Of a stretch of 64,000 nt of DNA, positions 55,901-64,000 are shown piece by piece. The stretch is from Dermacentor variabilis (taxonomy: Eukaryota > Arthropoda > Arachnida > Ixodida > Ixodidae). The stretch lies in assembly GCF_050947875.1 (NCBI RefSeq), contig NC_134574.1:153550434-153614433 (forward strand). The letters run 5' to 3'. The notes under the pieces are model-generated. The model was not told the origin of the DNA, did not search any database, and saw only the letters and a program-made list of their open reading frames with translations. Position 1 is the stretch's first letter. Each line of letters begins with the position of its first letter. Position numbers and translations under genes: made by a program.

Positions 55901-56416
55901 AGACACATAAAGACAACACACAAAGTCTTCCTTTTGTGTGTTTTAACTTGCTGCAAATAACTTGTCTTTTAGCAAGCACCAACTAGGCCAACAAGCAGTT
56001 CTGTTATCACATCATCATCGCCCCCGGAGGTCACCAGGGAATGAAAGTGGGCGGGTATATACGTGAAGGGGGCCGTCAATGACGAGCCAGCGTTGAAAAG
56101 TTTATGTGTAGCGCCCGATTTATTAATCGGGGTTTTAATTAGCGCACCAGGCGAACTGCTTCGGGCGCAAAGGAAGACACTGCACTGGAATTGCGGTAGT
56201 GTTTTCACTGGACGACGCCTTTTTTTGTGCAAAGCAGAAGTGCGTTGTGCAGCTCACCTGAAAGCGCTCGGGTGGCGCTGCCGGCGGCGAGTCGCCCAGG
56301 GGAACGTCGAAGGCGACCGCACGGGGCTTCTCTGGGGGTGCGGGCTGCGCGGGCTGTGGCGGCTGTGCGGGCGGTGCCTCGGCTTTCGGCGCCGCCTTGG
56401 CCGCCCCGCAGCCCAT
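50764..56416 (-). CDS. Small MGCG (myristoylation-type) protein gene, two firm exons plus a possible third
   Basis: Exon 1 (56416-56258) encodes 53 residues: MGCGAAKAAPKAEAPPAQPP, a Pro/Ala-rich stretch, then VAFDVPLGDSPPA and PPERFQ. It ends at GTGAGC. Exon 2 (51680-51600) encodes 27 residues rich in charged helix formers (TAEALRQKQAKAEQRRQE), with acceptor cttcgcag and donor GTAAGC. Both exons are phase 0. The MGC start suits N-myristoylation with cysteine palmitoylation, so membrane attachment is likely. The FDVPL...PP.RF then helical AE.RR order recalls stathmin-domain-containing proteins such as STMND1, but that is a weak resemblance and the function is unknown. The 3' end is not settled. 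Confidence 0.6.
50818..51599. other. Possible intron 2 of the MGCG gene
   Basis: A plus-strand open frame of 118 codons (50770-51126) overlaps this interval but has no domain I recognise. A 15-nt T-run is near 51,285-51,300. No repeats identified. Confidence 0.35.
51600..51680 (-). CDS. Exon 2 of the MGCG gene
   Basis: 81 nt, 27 codons open in phase 0, acceptor tgcttcgcag and donor GAG|gtaagc. It is GC-rich in an AT-rich setting and encodes RRPADCPTVTAEALRQKQAK then AEQRRQE. Splice sites on both sides and exact phase match make chance unlikely, though no homologue was checked. Confidence 0.65.
52020..52445 (+). repeat. Dispersed repeat family R, copy 3 (plus)
   Basis: Same ordered blocks as 41215-41625: GCGTTCTACTCCGGCGGC, ATCTTGAAAGCGACATGCGA, TTAGTTCGCGTTGAAGC, CACCATGCTTGTTAATTTAG, GGGCGAAACTGCGACTTAAT. 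The CCGTATTT-type ends of the 41-kb element are not found around this copy. Confidence 0.8.
52929..52964. repeat. (TA)n(CA)n compound microsatellite
   Basis: About eleven TA units followed by about six CA units. Confidence 0.95.
53890..55780 (+). mobile_element. Decayed LINE, reverse transcriptase remnant
   Basis: The plus-strand peptide at 54,283-54,480 contains ILESLYSNSEAVVHWKGRMT and VKYPKGAAPGMPSPLLFVL. This is an eroded form of the RT block G.RQGCP.SPLLF, followed by a FDLGYWDQ motif. Downstream frames keep shifting (KYSTVELDRALCMVSCTHN near 55,700). Many stops, no intact endonuclease and no intact catalytic DD box were found. The clade cannot be set by eye. Confidence 0.65.
55866..55961. 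repeat. Strong hairpin, ~37-bp arms
   Basis: The arm 55866-55904 (GTTATTTGCCGTAAGTTAAA...) pairs with 55925-55961 with two mismatches and a 2-nt bulge around a 20-nt loop. ATCACATCATCAT occurs at 55853-55865, directly against the left arm, and again at 56006-56018, which may mark a target duplication of a small inserted element. Confidence 0.85.
56258..56416 (-). CDS. Exon 1 of the MGCG gene
   Basis: ATG at 56416-56414, GC-rich, 53 codons, donor CAG|gtgagct. The 5' flank (56,417-56,660) is CpG-rich without a TATA box, as in broadly expressed genes. Confidence 0.75.
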
Positions 56417-57170
56417 GGTCGATGTCCGCGGGTGTGGTGGTGGAGCTGCACGGCCATGCGTCCGTCAGTCGTCGCGACGCGGCACGTTAATTGCGTAACC
56501 GCGTCGCTGGTTCCCATGGCAACGGGGGACTTCCCCCAACTTCGCGGCCACTTTGTTCCGAGAAATGCACGCAGCACGGCTCTCGAAATCAAACAGCGCG
56601 GGGACAAACAACGAGGCTCCGGTGCCTTTCTAGCGTGTGGCAGTACGCCGGCCATTTCGTAGTCTAGCTTTTTTTTTTCTTTTTACCGCCAGTTCTGAGA
56701 AGGTGTTTTCATCGACGCTCTTGTAAGGAAGGGGGGGAGGAGGGGGCAGCGGCGACCATGTGAATATGAACACGGTTTCTTTCACTCGCTCTCATGCCGG
56801 ACAGCTGTTTGTCCGCAACCACAGTATGCATGGCCTGAACTATTCGGATCGACTCAGTACCTGTGCAATCTTGTATCCTTTCTTCAGGGTCTAATTAATT
56901 TACGATTTCATTGCAGCGTTCCCTCAAAGCTTTTCATTTCCGAAAATTAGGAAATAATTCTATCTGAGCATGCATATAGATATATACATGAAGAAAGTAG
57001 TTCTTCAAATTCGTGTTAAAGAAATTAAAAGAATTTCAGGCGCACGTATGAAGGCAAAGACATTTAATTTTGACGCTTCGGCGCTTCTTGATGAAGGCCG
57101 GACCCCGGCCGAAACATCGAAATTAGATGTTTAATTTTTTTTGCTTCTCTACGTGGCCTGCACTTCTCTG

Positions 57171-57173
<3 letters not shown>

Positions 57174-57249
<76 letters not shown>
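57174..57249. repeat. (TA)n microsatellite
   Basis: About 38 uninterrupted TA units. Confidence 0.98.
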
Positions 57250-57252
<3 letters not shown>

Positions 57253-57810
57253 GAGTGTGTTGTTTGGCGACGGCAAGGTTCCACTAAATAGTTACGCATT
57301 CATTTCACGCTGCAGGCGAACATAATCGCTTTCACCCGCCGCGCCGATCGATCGACCTATAAACCAGCGTCTCGCCTCCTCGTCTGTTCCTTGTGTTACA
57401 GGTGGCAAAACTGTTGTTGCAATCAATGTGACAAGTATAAGAAAATGTACGCGGTGACGCATCATTGCGAGTGATTGATGTGTGATTGCTGATTGCAGTT
57501 AACTAATAACATACCACTCCAGTTTTGCCACGAAGTTGCAACACCTTCGAAAGCTATATGGAAAAAGCTCGCCAAACAAGGCAATCGTCCCCAGTCCGCT
57601 TCTCGGTGTATTTGGGCTTGTTCGGCTCATAAACGTTGCCTATGCGTCAGACTTCTTACACTTGCTTGCAATAAATAAATAAATAAATGTTCATCTACAA
57701 CAACGTTTAAAATAGCAAGCTTATGCGTACCCCACTATGCGCGCCCCTGCGGTGTAAAACTTATTATACGCAGTTATTCGCGCTGTTTTATTGTATGTCC
57801 CATTGGTGCA

Positions 57811-57900
57811 GTAAAACCCCGTTATAACGAAGTTGAAGGGGAGCCAGAATGATTTCGTTATATCCAGTACTTCGTTATATCTATTGCTGCATCTACTGCA
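57811..57900. mobile_element. Tigger/pogo-like terminal fragment
   Basis: CAGTAAAACCCCGTTATAAC then GAAGTTGAAGGGGAGCC and TTTCGTTATATCCAGTAC. The CAGT..AACC(T/C)CG.TATAACGAA start is typical of pogo/Tigger-type inverted repeats. The matching right end was not found. Confidence 0.6.
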
Positions 57901-59053
57901 GTGTGAATCTCTATGGGAGATTTCAGGGCTGGCAAGTTGCAACGTACACGTGCAACGTCACGTGCTTTTTCGCGGTTATGCGCATGACCGTTATGTCACA
58001 ATACTTTTCTAACAACTCTTAGTGCCACGCAAAAATCGCCGTCTTATTCGGCCTAATAGTAACGCTGTTATTAGCGTTATATACCTATTACTAGCCTTAC
58101 GTAACGGCCGTCAAGAAAATAGGAAAACGAATGACTGCAGCCCACCCATTTCTGTGACGCTCGTAGCCAATAACATGCGTTGTCACACAAGTGTGCATAT
58201 CTTTTTTTCCCCTTACGCCCCCCAAGACAACTGGGTATACGAGTCTTGACGGAGATCACGGCAACTTACTTGACCGTTGACGGCCAAGTAAGTATTCATG
58301 ACTGCTCAAAGAAAACAAAAGCATCGAATTTAGGCCGGTGGAGTATTCGGCTTTTCAATTCCTTATGTCTGCACTTGTCTGGTCGATCTTCGGGAGAAAA
58401 AACGAAGACTAAGCTTTCCCGTTTCTCCTTCTTCTTTTTTTTTAATTGCGCGCCCCAACTGCGGAGCCCATGATGGATATTACTGTGACGCCACGAATTT
58501 CACGGTATTTCAGTAGATTTGGGACATCTTTCTTTCTTTTTTCTTTTTGCCCCAGGTAAGGTCTCCAATGCTGACAGTTTGGTCGTTTGCTTCCTTTAAT
58601 CCTTTTGTGTGTCTTCGTGAGAATACTTGCATACGTTATAGTGCGCGTATGCCCTCAAACGTTTTTCAACGTTACACAGAAGCGATTACGTAATAAATTA
58701 ATGCCGGATCCAAAGTCGAATGCATGCGGAACTCTGTGGATGTGGGGTATAGGGTGTCTACTCTTGCCGTCACCTTTAAGCTTCACACTAATTCCACCCA
58801 AATCCCACCACAGACGTTTCCGCCGATCAGCGTAGAGGGGCTTCCGACTTAAACCGCGTTTTACGTTCGCAGACGACTTAAACCACCACGAGTTGACGTG
58901 AAAATCGAGGATGTTGCATCAACATGCCAACCGATACGATGTTACACCTTCCTATAGATGTTTGGAGAAGTAAAAAAGCGGTTTTTATACAAGAAATGAG
59001 AGGTGGTTAGTTCCTCCACGTGCATGCATGGACGCGCTGCCTTCAGCATCTAG

Positions 59054-59218
59054 CTACACTCCAAACTAAATTACACCCTCAAGGTTGCATAAGGGTGTAA
59101 ATGTGTCGATATGTCACGCCCTTATACCTAATTTACGGGTGTGAGAGTTGCAGGTATAGATCGATTTACACCCTTAATTGTGCACCCTTATAAGGATGCA
59201 AGTTAGCTTACAGTGTAG
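59054..59218. mobile_element. Foldback MITE (CTACACT ends)
   Basis: CTACACTCCAAACTAAATTA at the left and CTACACTGTAAGCTAACTTG from the inverse right end, with internal AAGGGTGTAAA on both arms. 165 bp, almost wholly palindromic. Confidence 0.78.
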
Positions 59219-59340
59219 GGAGCCTTGGGCGTGCGTACGAGACTTCCTACATCTAGCCGCGGTGCTTAGAAAGAATGGTTATTCACATTCGGTAATACGA
59301 ACCGACCGCTGTATTGTGTAAATGACCACTTAGCAGACAT

Positions 59341-59471
59341 GTCCATTTCGGCTGTTGCTGAAGGACCGATTGACTGGGCTGGGGTACCAGCGAGAAAGAA
59401 ACGGGCGCCCACAACTATAGTTTCCTTCGCGCTGGTTTAGCTCCAGCCACTCAGCGGTGGCCGAAATGGAC
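59341..59471. mobile_element. Foldback MITE (GTCCATTTCGGC ends)
   Basis: The perfect 12-bp ends GTCCATTTCGGC and GCCGAAATGGAC continue as an imperfect palindrome through ACCAGCG.GAA.GAAAC to a short centre. Confidence 0.8.
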
Positions 59472-59495
59472 AGTCCGCTATAGATGGACACTTAC

Positions 59496-59725
59496 AGAAT
59501 AACCACAGATGCGTGCAAGAAGATGACAGCGATGTAGGAGAGAGCGACGCGAAGACTCGGCCGTATAGGCGGCGGTCGGATCACCTCACCAGACGCACTC
59601 GGATTTGAAGGCAGGAGCGTTGAGCCTCTGTCGCAACCACCAAAACCAGATTCCATGAGTGGTTGAGGCAATGCCATCAGCCGTGAACTGCTGCAGTGAC
59701 GACGCGGTTCGTTATTGTTATACAT
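59496..59725 (-). CDS. Possible first coding exon of a membrane protein
   Basis: The minus-strand ATG (59725-59723) opens 76 codons plus two bases, ending ATT CT|gtaagt, a near-ideal donor. The peptide starts MYNNNEPRRHCSSSRLMALP, is Ser/Pro/Gly-rich, and ends in a hydrophobic run (VALSYIAVIFLHASVVI) that could open a transmembrane helix. The next exon was not found between here and 56.7 kb, and no family was recognised. It may be a chance ORF. Confidence 0.3.
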
Positions 59726-61339
59726 TTCTACTTTGACTTTTCACCTCATATTAAGGTTAACGTCAACTCATTTATCGTCCGTTGCTTTACAAGGATTGTG
59801 GACGCTCGATTTGGGGCATAGGCTGTAGTGCACTAGAACCTTATATTATAGTTCACGGTAACAATAGGCCAAAAGTTCTCTCCTTCCTGGTGTCTTCTAT
59901 TAAGCGTCCAACGAGAAAAAGAGAATGTTTACACCGACGCGGATCTAATTGGCCAGGCGCATCTGACGCGAGACAAACAACTGGCTGCACGGTGTGGAAC
60001 TAAAGCTATAGCGCGATACCGATGTAGAGTAGTAAACACGTACACTTTTTAACGCATGCAAGTAACCCAGTTTCGGAACGGCCTCTGGTAGCTTGTGCAG
60101 TGCCTTTTGGGAAGCGCATTTCTGAGAGTTAGATGCAGTGACAAGCGAATCGACAAAGAAGAAGCGCCCACGTACGTACACGACTGCAGCAGCAACAGGC
60201 TCCAAGCACTTGTTGCACACGTGCGGACTCTTCAGCGAAGTCGCAGCGAGCGTCGGACGATGTATGCACAGCCTCTCAATCTGTGCACACTTCCGCTCAT
60301 ATTCGCGCTGCGCGTTCGAGGAAAAATGAAACGCCAAAAACGAGCAATGTGTAGAAACGTACTGTTGCAAACGAAGCCAAGCAGTTACGTTCCCTCATGG
60401 CTTTCTTCGGCGACCCATGGCGTTCGCGCAGAGGTGTTTCCGGGCCCAGAGAGAGCTGTTCGTAGAATGTGTGTCGCGCCGTTGGACGATCGTGAAGAGG
60501 GCGCCCGTTTTTGCCAGTCGACAAGAGCGCACATGTCGATGCTGTTGCTAGGACGCGCGGGCGCGAAGCGAGTGTTTGCAAAAGTATGTCGGGAGGCCCG
60601 AAAAGACGCCCGGTCGATCCATCGGCGGCAGCAATCGAAGTGCTACAAGTCGATCTGCCTTCCCGTTCGCGCCACTTCCGCGAGAAATCGATGCGTTCGC
60701 GGTGTGTCGCACGCTCGTGCGCGGTGTACGAAGGAATGCCACGCCTCGCACTCGCGGTTTCTTCGACGTGGGTCCACGTACGGGTAAAGGAATGCGATCG
60801 ACCCGGTACGCGCGATTCGGAGAGTCGCCTAGCTGCGAGCAAAGGCGGCAGGCGCTTAGAATCGTGCAACCGGAAGAACGCACATGGGGGAGATCAACCT
60901 GAATTCCAGGCTTGATGGTCCGGCTTAAGAGGGCGCTGACAGAAAATGTTTGTCCTGCTTTTATTACTGTATTGGATAGCCCTCGAGCCAGTAATTACAT
61001 TATGGGAAGTCATTTCCCCGAGAGCGCCACAAATAGTTAGTCACGAACGTTAGAATAGTATAGCTTTTATTACGACCATTTCAAAACTTGCGACAAGAGC
61101 AGCACAAGCTAATTCCAACGCGAAAAAGTTTAATCGAAGTGCCACCAAAAATGACATCATAAGTCTTCTTTTTCATGTCTGCAGCCGGCACAGATTTGAA
61201 CTGGCCGCGCATTTTGGACGGGTCGTACAAAAAGTGCTGTGATTATTCATTTTTGTTGATCTCGGACAAGCAGAGACTTAGTACGTTTCCGCCTAGACCC
61301 TTGGAGGCAATACAAGTGGACCCCGCAATTGGCAACATT
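59726..61339. other. CpG-rich spacer, several overlapping open frames
   Basis: 60,095-60,915 is CpG-rich and open in two plus and two minus frames for over 100 codons each. No peptide resembles a known domain. It may be a promoter/first-exon region or unrecognised repeat. The remainder shows nothing. Confidence 0.4.
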
Positions 61340-62040
61340 GTAACTGCCCGGACCGCATCGCTGATGGAACCTTACCCCCCCCCCCCCTCCTCCCACCACG
61401 CATGTCAAAACCGCTCGGACCCGCTGATGGACCCCGCATTGCATCTCAAAACTGTCTGGAACTCATCGCTAATGCCGCCCATTCATGCCAAAACTGATCT
61501 GACCTCATCCCTGATGGACTCCTCCCCCTCCCCCAACGCATATCAAAACCGCCTGGTCCTGCTGATGGACCCCTCTCCCCTTGCATCTCAGAACTGCCTG
61601 AAACTCATCGCTAATACCCACCATTCATGTCAAAACCGATCTGACCTCATCCCTGATGGACTCCCGCCCTCCCCCAACGCATATCAATACCGCCCGGACC
61701 TGTTGATGGACCCCCCCCCCCCACCTTTCCATCTCAGAACTGCCTGGAACTCATCGCTAATGCCCCTCCCCCCCATTCATGTCAAAACCCCCAACGCATA
61801 CCCCCAACGCATACCCCCAACGCATATCCCCAACGTATATCCCCATTCTCCCCCAACGCATATCCCCCCCCCCAAAGCATAGGAACACCGCCAGGATCTC
61901 ATCGCTGATGGACCCCTCCCCCCCCTTCCCCATAGATGGCAAAACTACCCAGACCTCATGATTTATGGACCCTTCCAATGCAGTCAAAACCATTCGGTCC
62001 TCATCGCTGATAAACCCGCGCCACTGCATGTCAAAACGCG
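61340..62040. repeat. Higher-order minisatellite, C-rich
   Basis: Subunits of about 47 bp carry TCAAAACCG...GACC...CTGATGGACC variants. They group in threes: GCATCTCA.AACTG.CTGGAA starts at 61441, 61583 and about 61729, giving a unit of 142-146 bp. The right part collapses into short CCCCAACGCATA units (61,788-61,870). A 235-codon open frame (61175-61882) runs through it and is judged a by-product of the repeat. Confidence 0.85.
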
Positions 62041-62161
62041 ATAAATAAACTAACCAGGCCGAGATTGATTCTCTCTCGAAAAAAAACTCGGTACCCTTCC
62101 ACTCTGTAAAGAAGGATGACCAGCGAAGCTGTGTGTGTGTGGGCCCCCTAATGGCGAAGCG

Positions 62162-62395
62162 CACCTCCGCCGACGGTCGGCCCGGCATTGCACCATCTTC
62201 GGGATCGGCCCACGTATGGGGAGTAAAAATGGGAAGTGCTTAACGCCTGCTTCACCTCCGCCGCGGGTCGACCGGGCATTTCACTAACTTCGGGATCGGC
62301 CCGCGTATGGGGAGTACTTAAAGCCTGCTTCACCTCCGCCGCGGGTCGACCCGGCATTTCACTATCTCCGAGATCGGCCCACGAATGGGGAGTTT
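62162..62395. repeat. Three-copy tandem repeat, ~78-91 bp
   Basis: CACCTCCGCCG.GGGTCG... copies start at 62162, 62253 and 62331, each containing GGCATT, TTCGGGATCGGCCC and TATGGGGAGT. The third copy is closest to the second. Confidence 0.9.
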
Positions 62396-62789
62396 TTGCT
62401 TACTGCGCCAACAACGACACAAAAATTTCCTTGCACGATGTAGGTATACAGTTTGGCTGTGAAAAATGGTAAGTCTATAACAGATGGAAATATCGCCGCA
62501 ACGAAAGAAAGTAAGTTATCTCGAAAGTGCTCGTTCTTTGCATATACATCACTCACTGCGCACGTGCTGATGCCTACATACGCCATAAGTAAGCGAATAG
62601 GCTCAGATTAATTTTCTTGAAAAAAAATGAAGAAAGTGGTGTCTTTAGCCCATGAAAATATTGACACATTGACTTACCTTTTTCGGGTGAGCGCTTTTCA
62701 CCGTCCAACAAATGTTATCGCTCAGCGCGGGACGCGCCTGCATGTAACGGATGTTTCTGGAATGTTATCGATGGTTCTATCCGCTATCT

Positions 62790-62962
62790 TTGTCACCGAA
62801 TCTTGTGTAATCTGATGGCATGTATGCGCGACGCGAATGGCTTACAACTTTCTGGAGGACACGCAGGTAACGCCAGCGATTTCTCTGGAACGTTCGATGG
62901 CTCGTGTATAAAAGCCGACGCGCTTGCCGGCTGATCACATTTTCGACGATCGCCGATTGTGT
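62790..62962 (+). mobile_element. Probable LTR fragment with TATA box
   Basis: TATAAAAG at 62907-62914 follows a GC-rich stretch and precedes GCCGACGCGCTTGCCGGCTG. This looks like a retrotransposon LTR promoter and its start of transcription. It runs without gap into integrase-coding sequence. The exact LTR limits cannot be drawn from a single copy. Confidence 0.5.
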
Positions 62963-64000
62963 TCGACTTGTTCCCTCAGCGCTTCGTCCAGAAGTACTGC
63001 ACTCCCTACATGACGATCCGACTGCTGGACATCTCGGATTTTCCCGGACGCTATCGAGGATGCAGGAAAGGTATTACTGGTCGCCCCTGATCGCCTACGT
63101 CGCCCGTTAAGTCAAGACATGCCGAGAGTGTCAGCGACGGAAGACGCTACCGACAAGGCCAGCAGGAATACCGCATCTCATCGAGTCTGCTTGCCGTTCA
63201 TTTCAGCAGATCGGGATGAATTTGTTGGGACCCTTTCCGACGTCAACCTCTGGAAATAAGTGGACCGTCGTGCCGAATGCACTAGTACCTCACTCGCTTC
63301 GCTGAAATGAAAGCTCTACCGAAAGGTAGCGCAGCAGAAGTGGCGAAATTTTTTGTCGAGAACATCCCGCTGCGACATGGCGCCCCAGAAGCCCTCATCA
63401 CGGACAGAGGAACTGCCTTTACAGCGGAGCTCACCCAAGCCATTTTGCAATACAGTCAGACAAGCCACAGGAGGACAAGTGCGTACCACCCGCAGACGAA
63501 TAGTCATACGGAGCTCCGGAATAAGGCCCTCGCCGATATGCTATTAATGTACGTCGACGTCGAACACAAGACCTGGGATGCCGTTCTGCGCTACGTAACA
63601 TTCGCTTACGACACGGCGATGCAAGAAACAACACAGATCACGCCGTTCGAGCTGGTTTACGGCACGAACCCGACAACGACTCTCGACGCCATGCTGCCGC
63701 ACGTCTCCGACGAAGATAATCTTGACAACGCGACCTATCTCCAGCGTGCCGAAGAAGCCCAACAGCTCGCCCGCCTGCGGATCAAGAATGAGAAGAGGAC
63801 GGACAGCCGACACTAAAACCTTTGAGGACGCAATACGTCGAGTACCAGCCCGGCAACCGTGTTTGAGCTGGACCCTAATGAACCGACGAAGACTTAGCGA
63901 GAAGCTTTTACTCTGCTATTTCGGACTCTACAAGATCATACGACGCATGGGCGCACTCGACTATGAGGTCGTACCAGACACCATTTCGCTATCACAGCGG
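62963..64000 (+). mobile_element. Ty3/Gypsy retrotransposon remnant, integrase region, broken
   Basis: In order: an H2C2 zinc-binding region, with HDDPTAGHLGF and, after a stop near 63,108, a CRECQ motif; the integrase core start (LLGPFPTSTSG) with further breaks at about 63,258-63,306; then an open 170-codon stretch (63307-63816) with ITDRGTAF, HRRTSAYHPQTNSHTE and ITPFELVYG of the rve core. It ends with a stop at 63,814-63,816. A shifted frame from about 63,885 keeps the C-terminal LSEKLL and LDYEVVPD-type motif to the window edge. Protease, reverse transcriptase and RNase H are absent. Stops and shifts make it inactive. Confidence 0.85.

Larger units (their letters stand above)
51681..56257. 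other. Intron 1 of the MGCG gene
   Basis: 4.6-kb intron holding family R copy 3 (52020-52445), a TA/CA microsatellite (52929-52964), a decayed sense-strand LINE (about 53,890-55,780) and a strong hairpin (55866-55961). Around 53,150-53,520 there is AT/GC mixed sequence without a feature. Confidence 0.6.
56417..59495. other. Upstream of the MGCG gene, repeat-bearing
   Basis: Contains the likely CpG-rich promoter (to about 56,660), a TA microsatellite (57174-57249), the end of a Tigger-like element (57811-57900) and two foldback elements (59054-59218, 59341-59471). No other coding sequence seen. Confidence 0.55.

Noticed and set aside
56063..56662. 199-codon plus-strand ORF
   Set aside because: Opposite-strand shadow of the MGCG exon and its CpG-rich promoter.
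57721..57942. 73-codon minus-strand ORF considered as a second exon for the 59.7-kb candidate
   Set aside because: It lies in a Tigger-like terminal fragment and lacks suitable splice sites.
60297..60869. 190-codon minus-strand ORF
   Set aside because: CpG-rich sequence open in several frames at once, with no domain and no consistent coding bias visible.
61175..61882. 235-codon ORF as a proline-rich protein gene
   Set aside because: It follows the tandem repeat units, has no recognised domain and no splice or start support.

Overview
This is 64 kb of an arthropod nuclear genome, most probably a hard tick (Ixodida). Short conserved exons are separated by kilobase introns with GT-AG borders. 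There is no operon structure. The space between exons is full of arthropod repeats, including a tRNA-derived SINE that resembles the tick Ruka family, RNase H-bearing LINEs, an RTE-type LINE tail and a Ty3/Gypsy remnant. The species cannot be fixed from sequence alone.

Layout. (1) About 1-15,043, plus strand: the last four recognisable exons of EXT1 (heparan-sulfate co-polymerase exostosin-1), coding the C-terminal 336 residues including the GT64 domain. The GT47 half must lie left of the window or in exons I could not recognise. (2) 15,044-25,232: EXT1 3' region and spacer, with a decayed LINE at 22.4-23.7 kb. (3) 25,233-44,573, plus strand: a complete Hippo kinase gene (hpo; MST1/2 = STK4/STK3 orthologue) in 12 coding exons. 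The predicted protein has 634 residues: kinase domain, acidic linker with a DEVD caspase-type site, a Q-rich insert and a C-terminal SARAH domain. One intron has a GC donor. (4) About 50.8-56.4 kb, minus strand: a small gene starting with MGCG (N-myristoylation-type), with two well-supported exons and a possible third. (5) 59,496-59,725, minus strand: a possible first coding exon ending in a hydrophobic segment. (6) 53.9-55.8 kb: a decayed LINE reverse transcriptase. (7) 61.3-62.4 kb: two tandem-repeat arrays. (8) 62.8-64.0 kb: a Ty3/Gypsy LTR piece joined directly to a broken integrase region running off the window.

EXT1 (Golgi heparan-sulfate synthesis) and hpo (cytosolic growth-control kinase) are adjacent and co-oriented. 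Nothing in the sequence suggests a functional link. The introns hold many short inverted-repeat elements, three copies of one dispersed repeat (one inside a TIR element with a helix-turn-helix-like ORF), three SINE copies and several microsatellites. I found no tRNA, rRNA or CRISPR array, and no convincing novel molecular system. The most interesting points are details of the hpo gene and the repeat structures.
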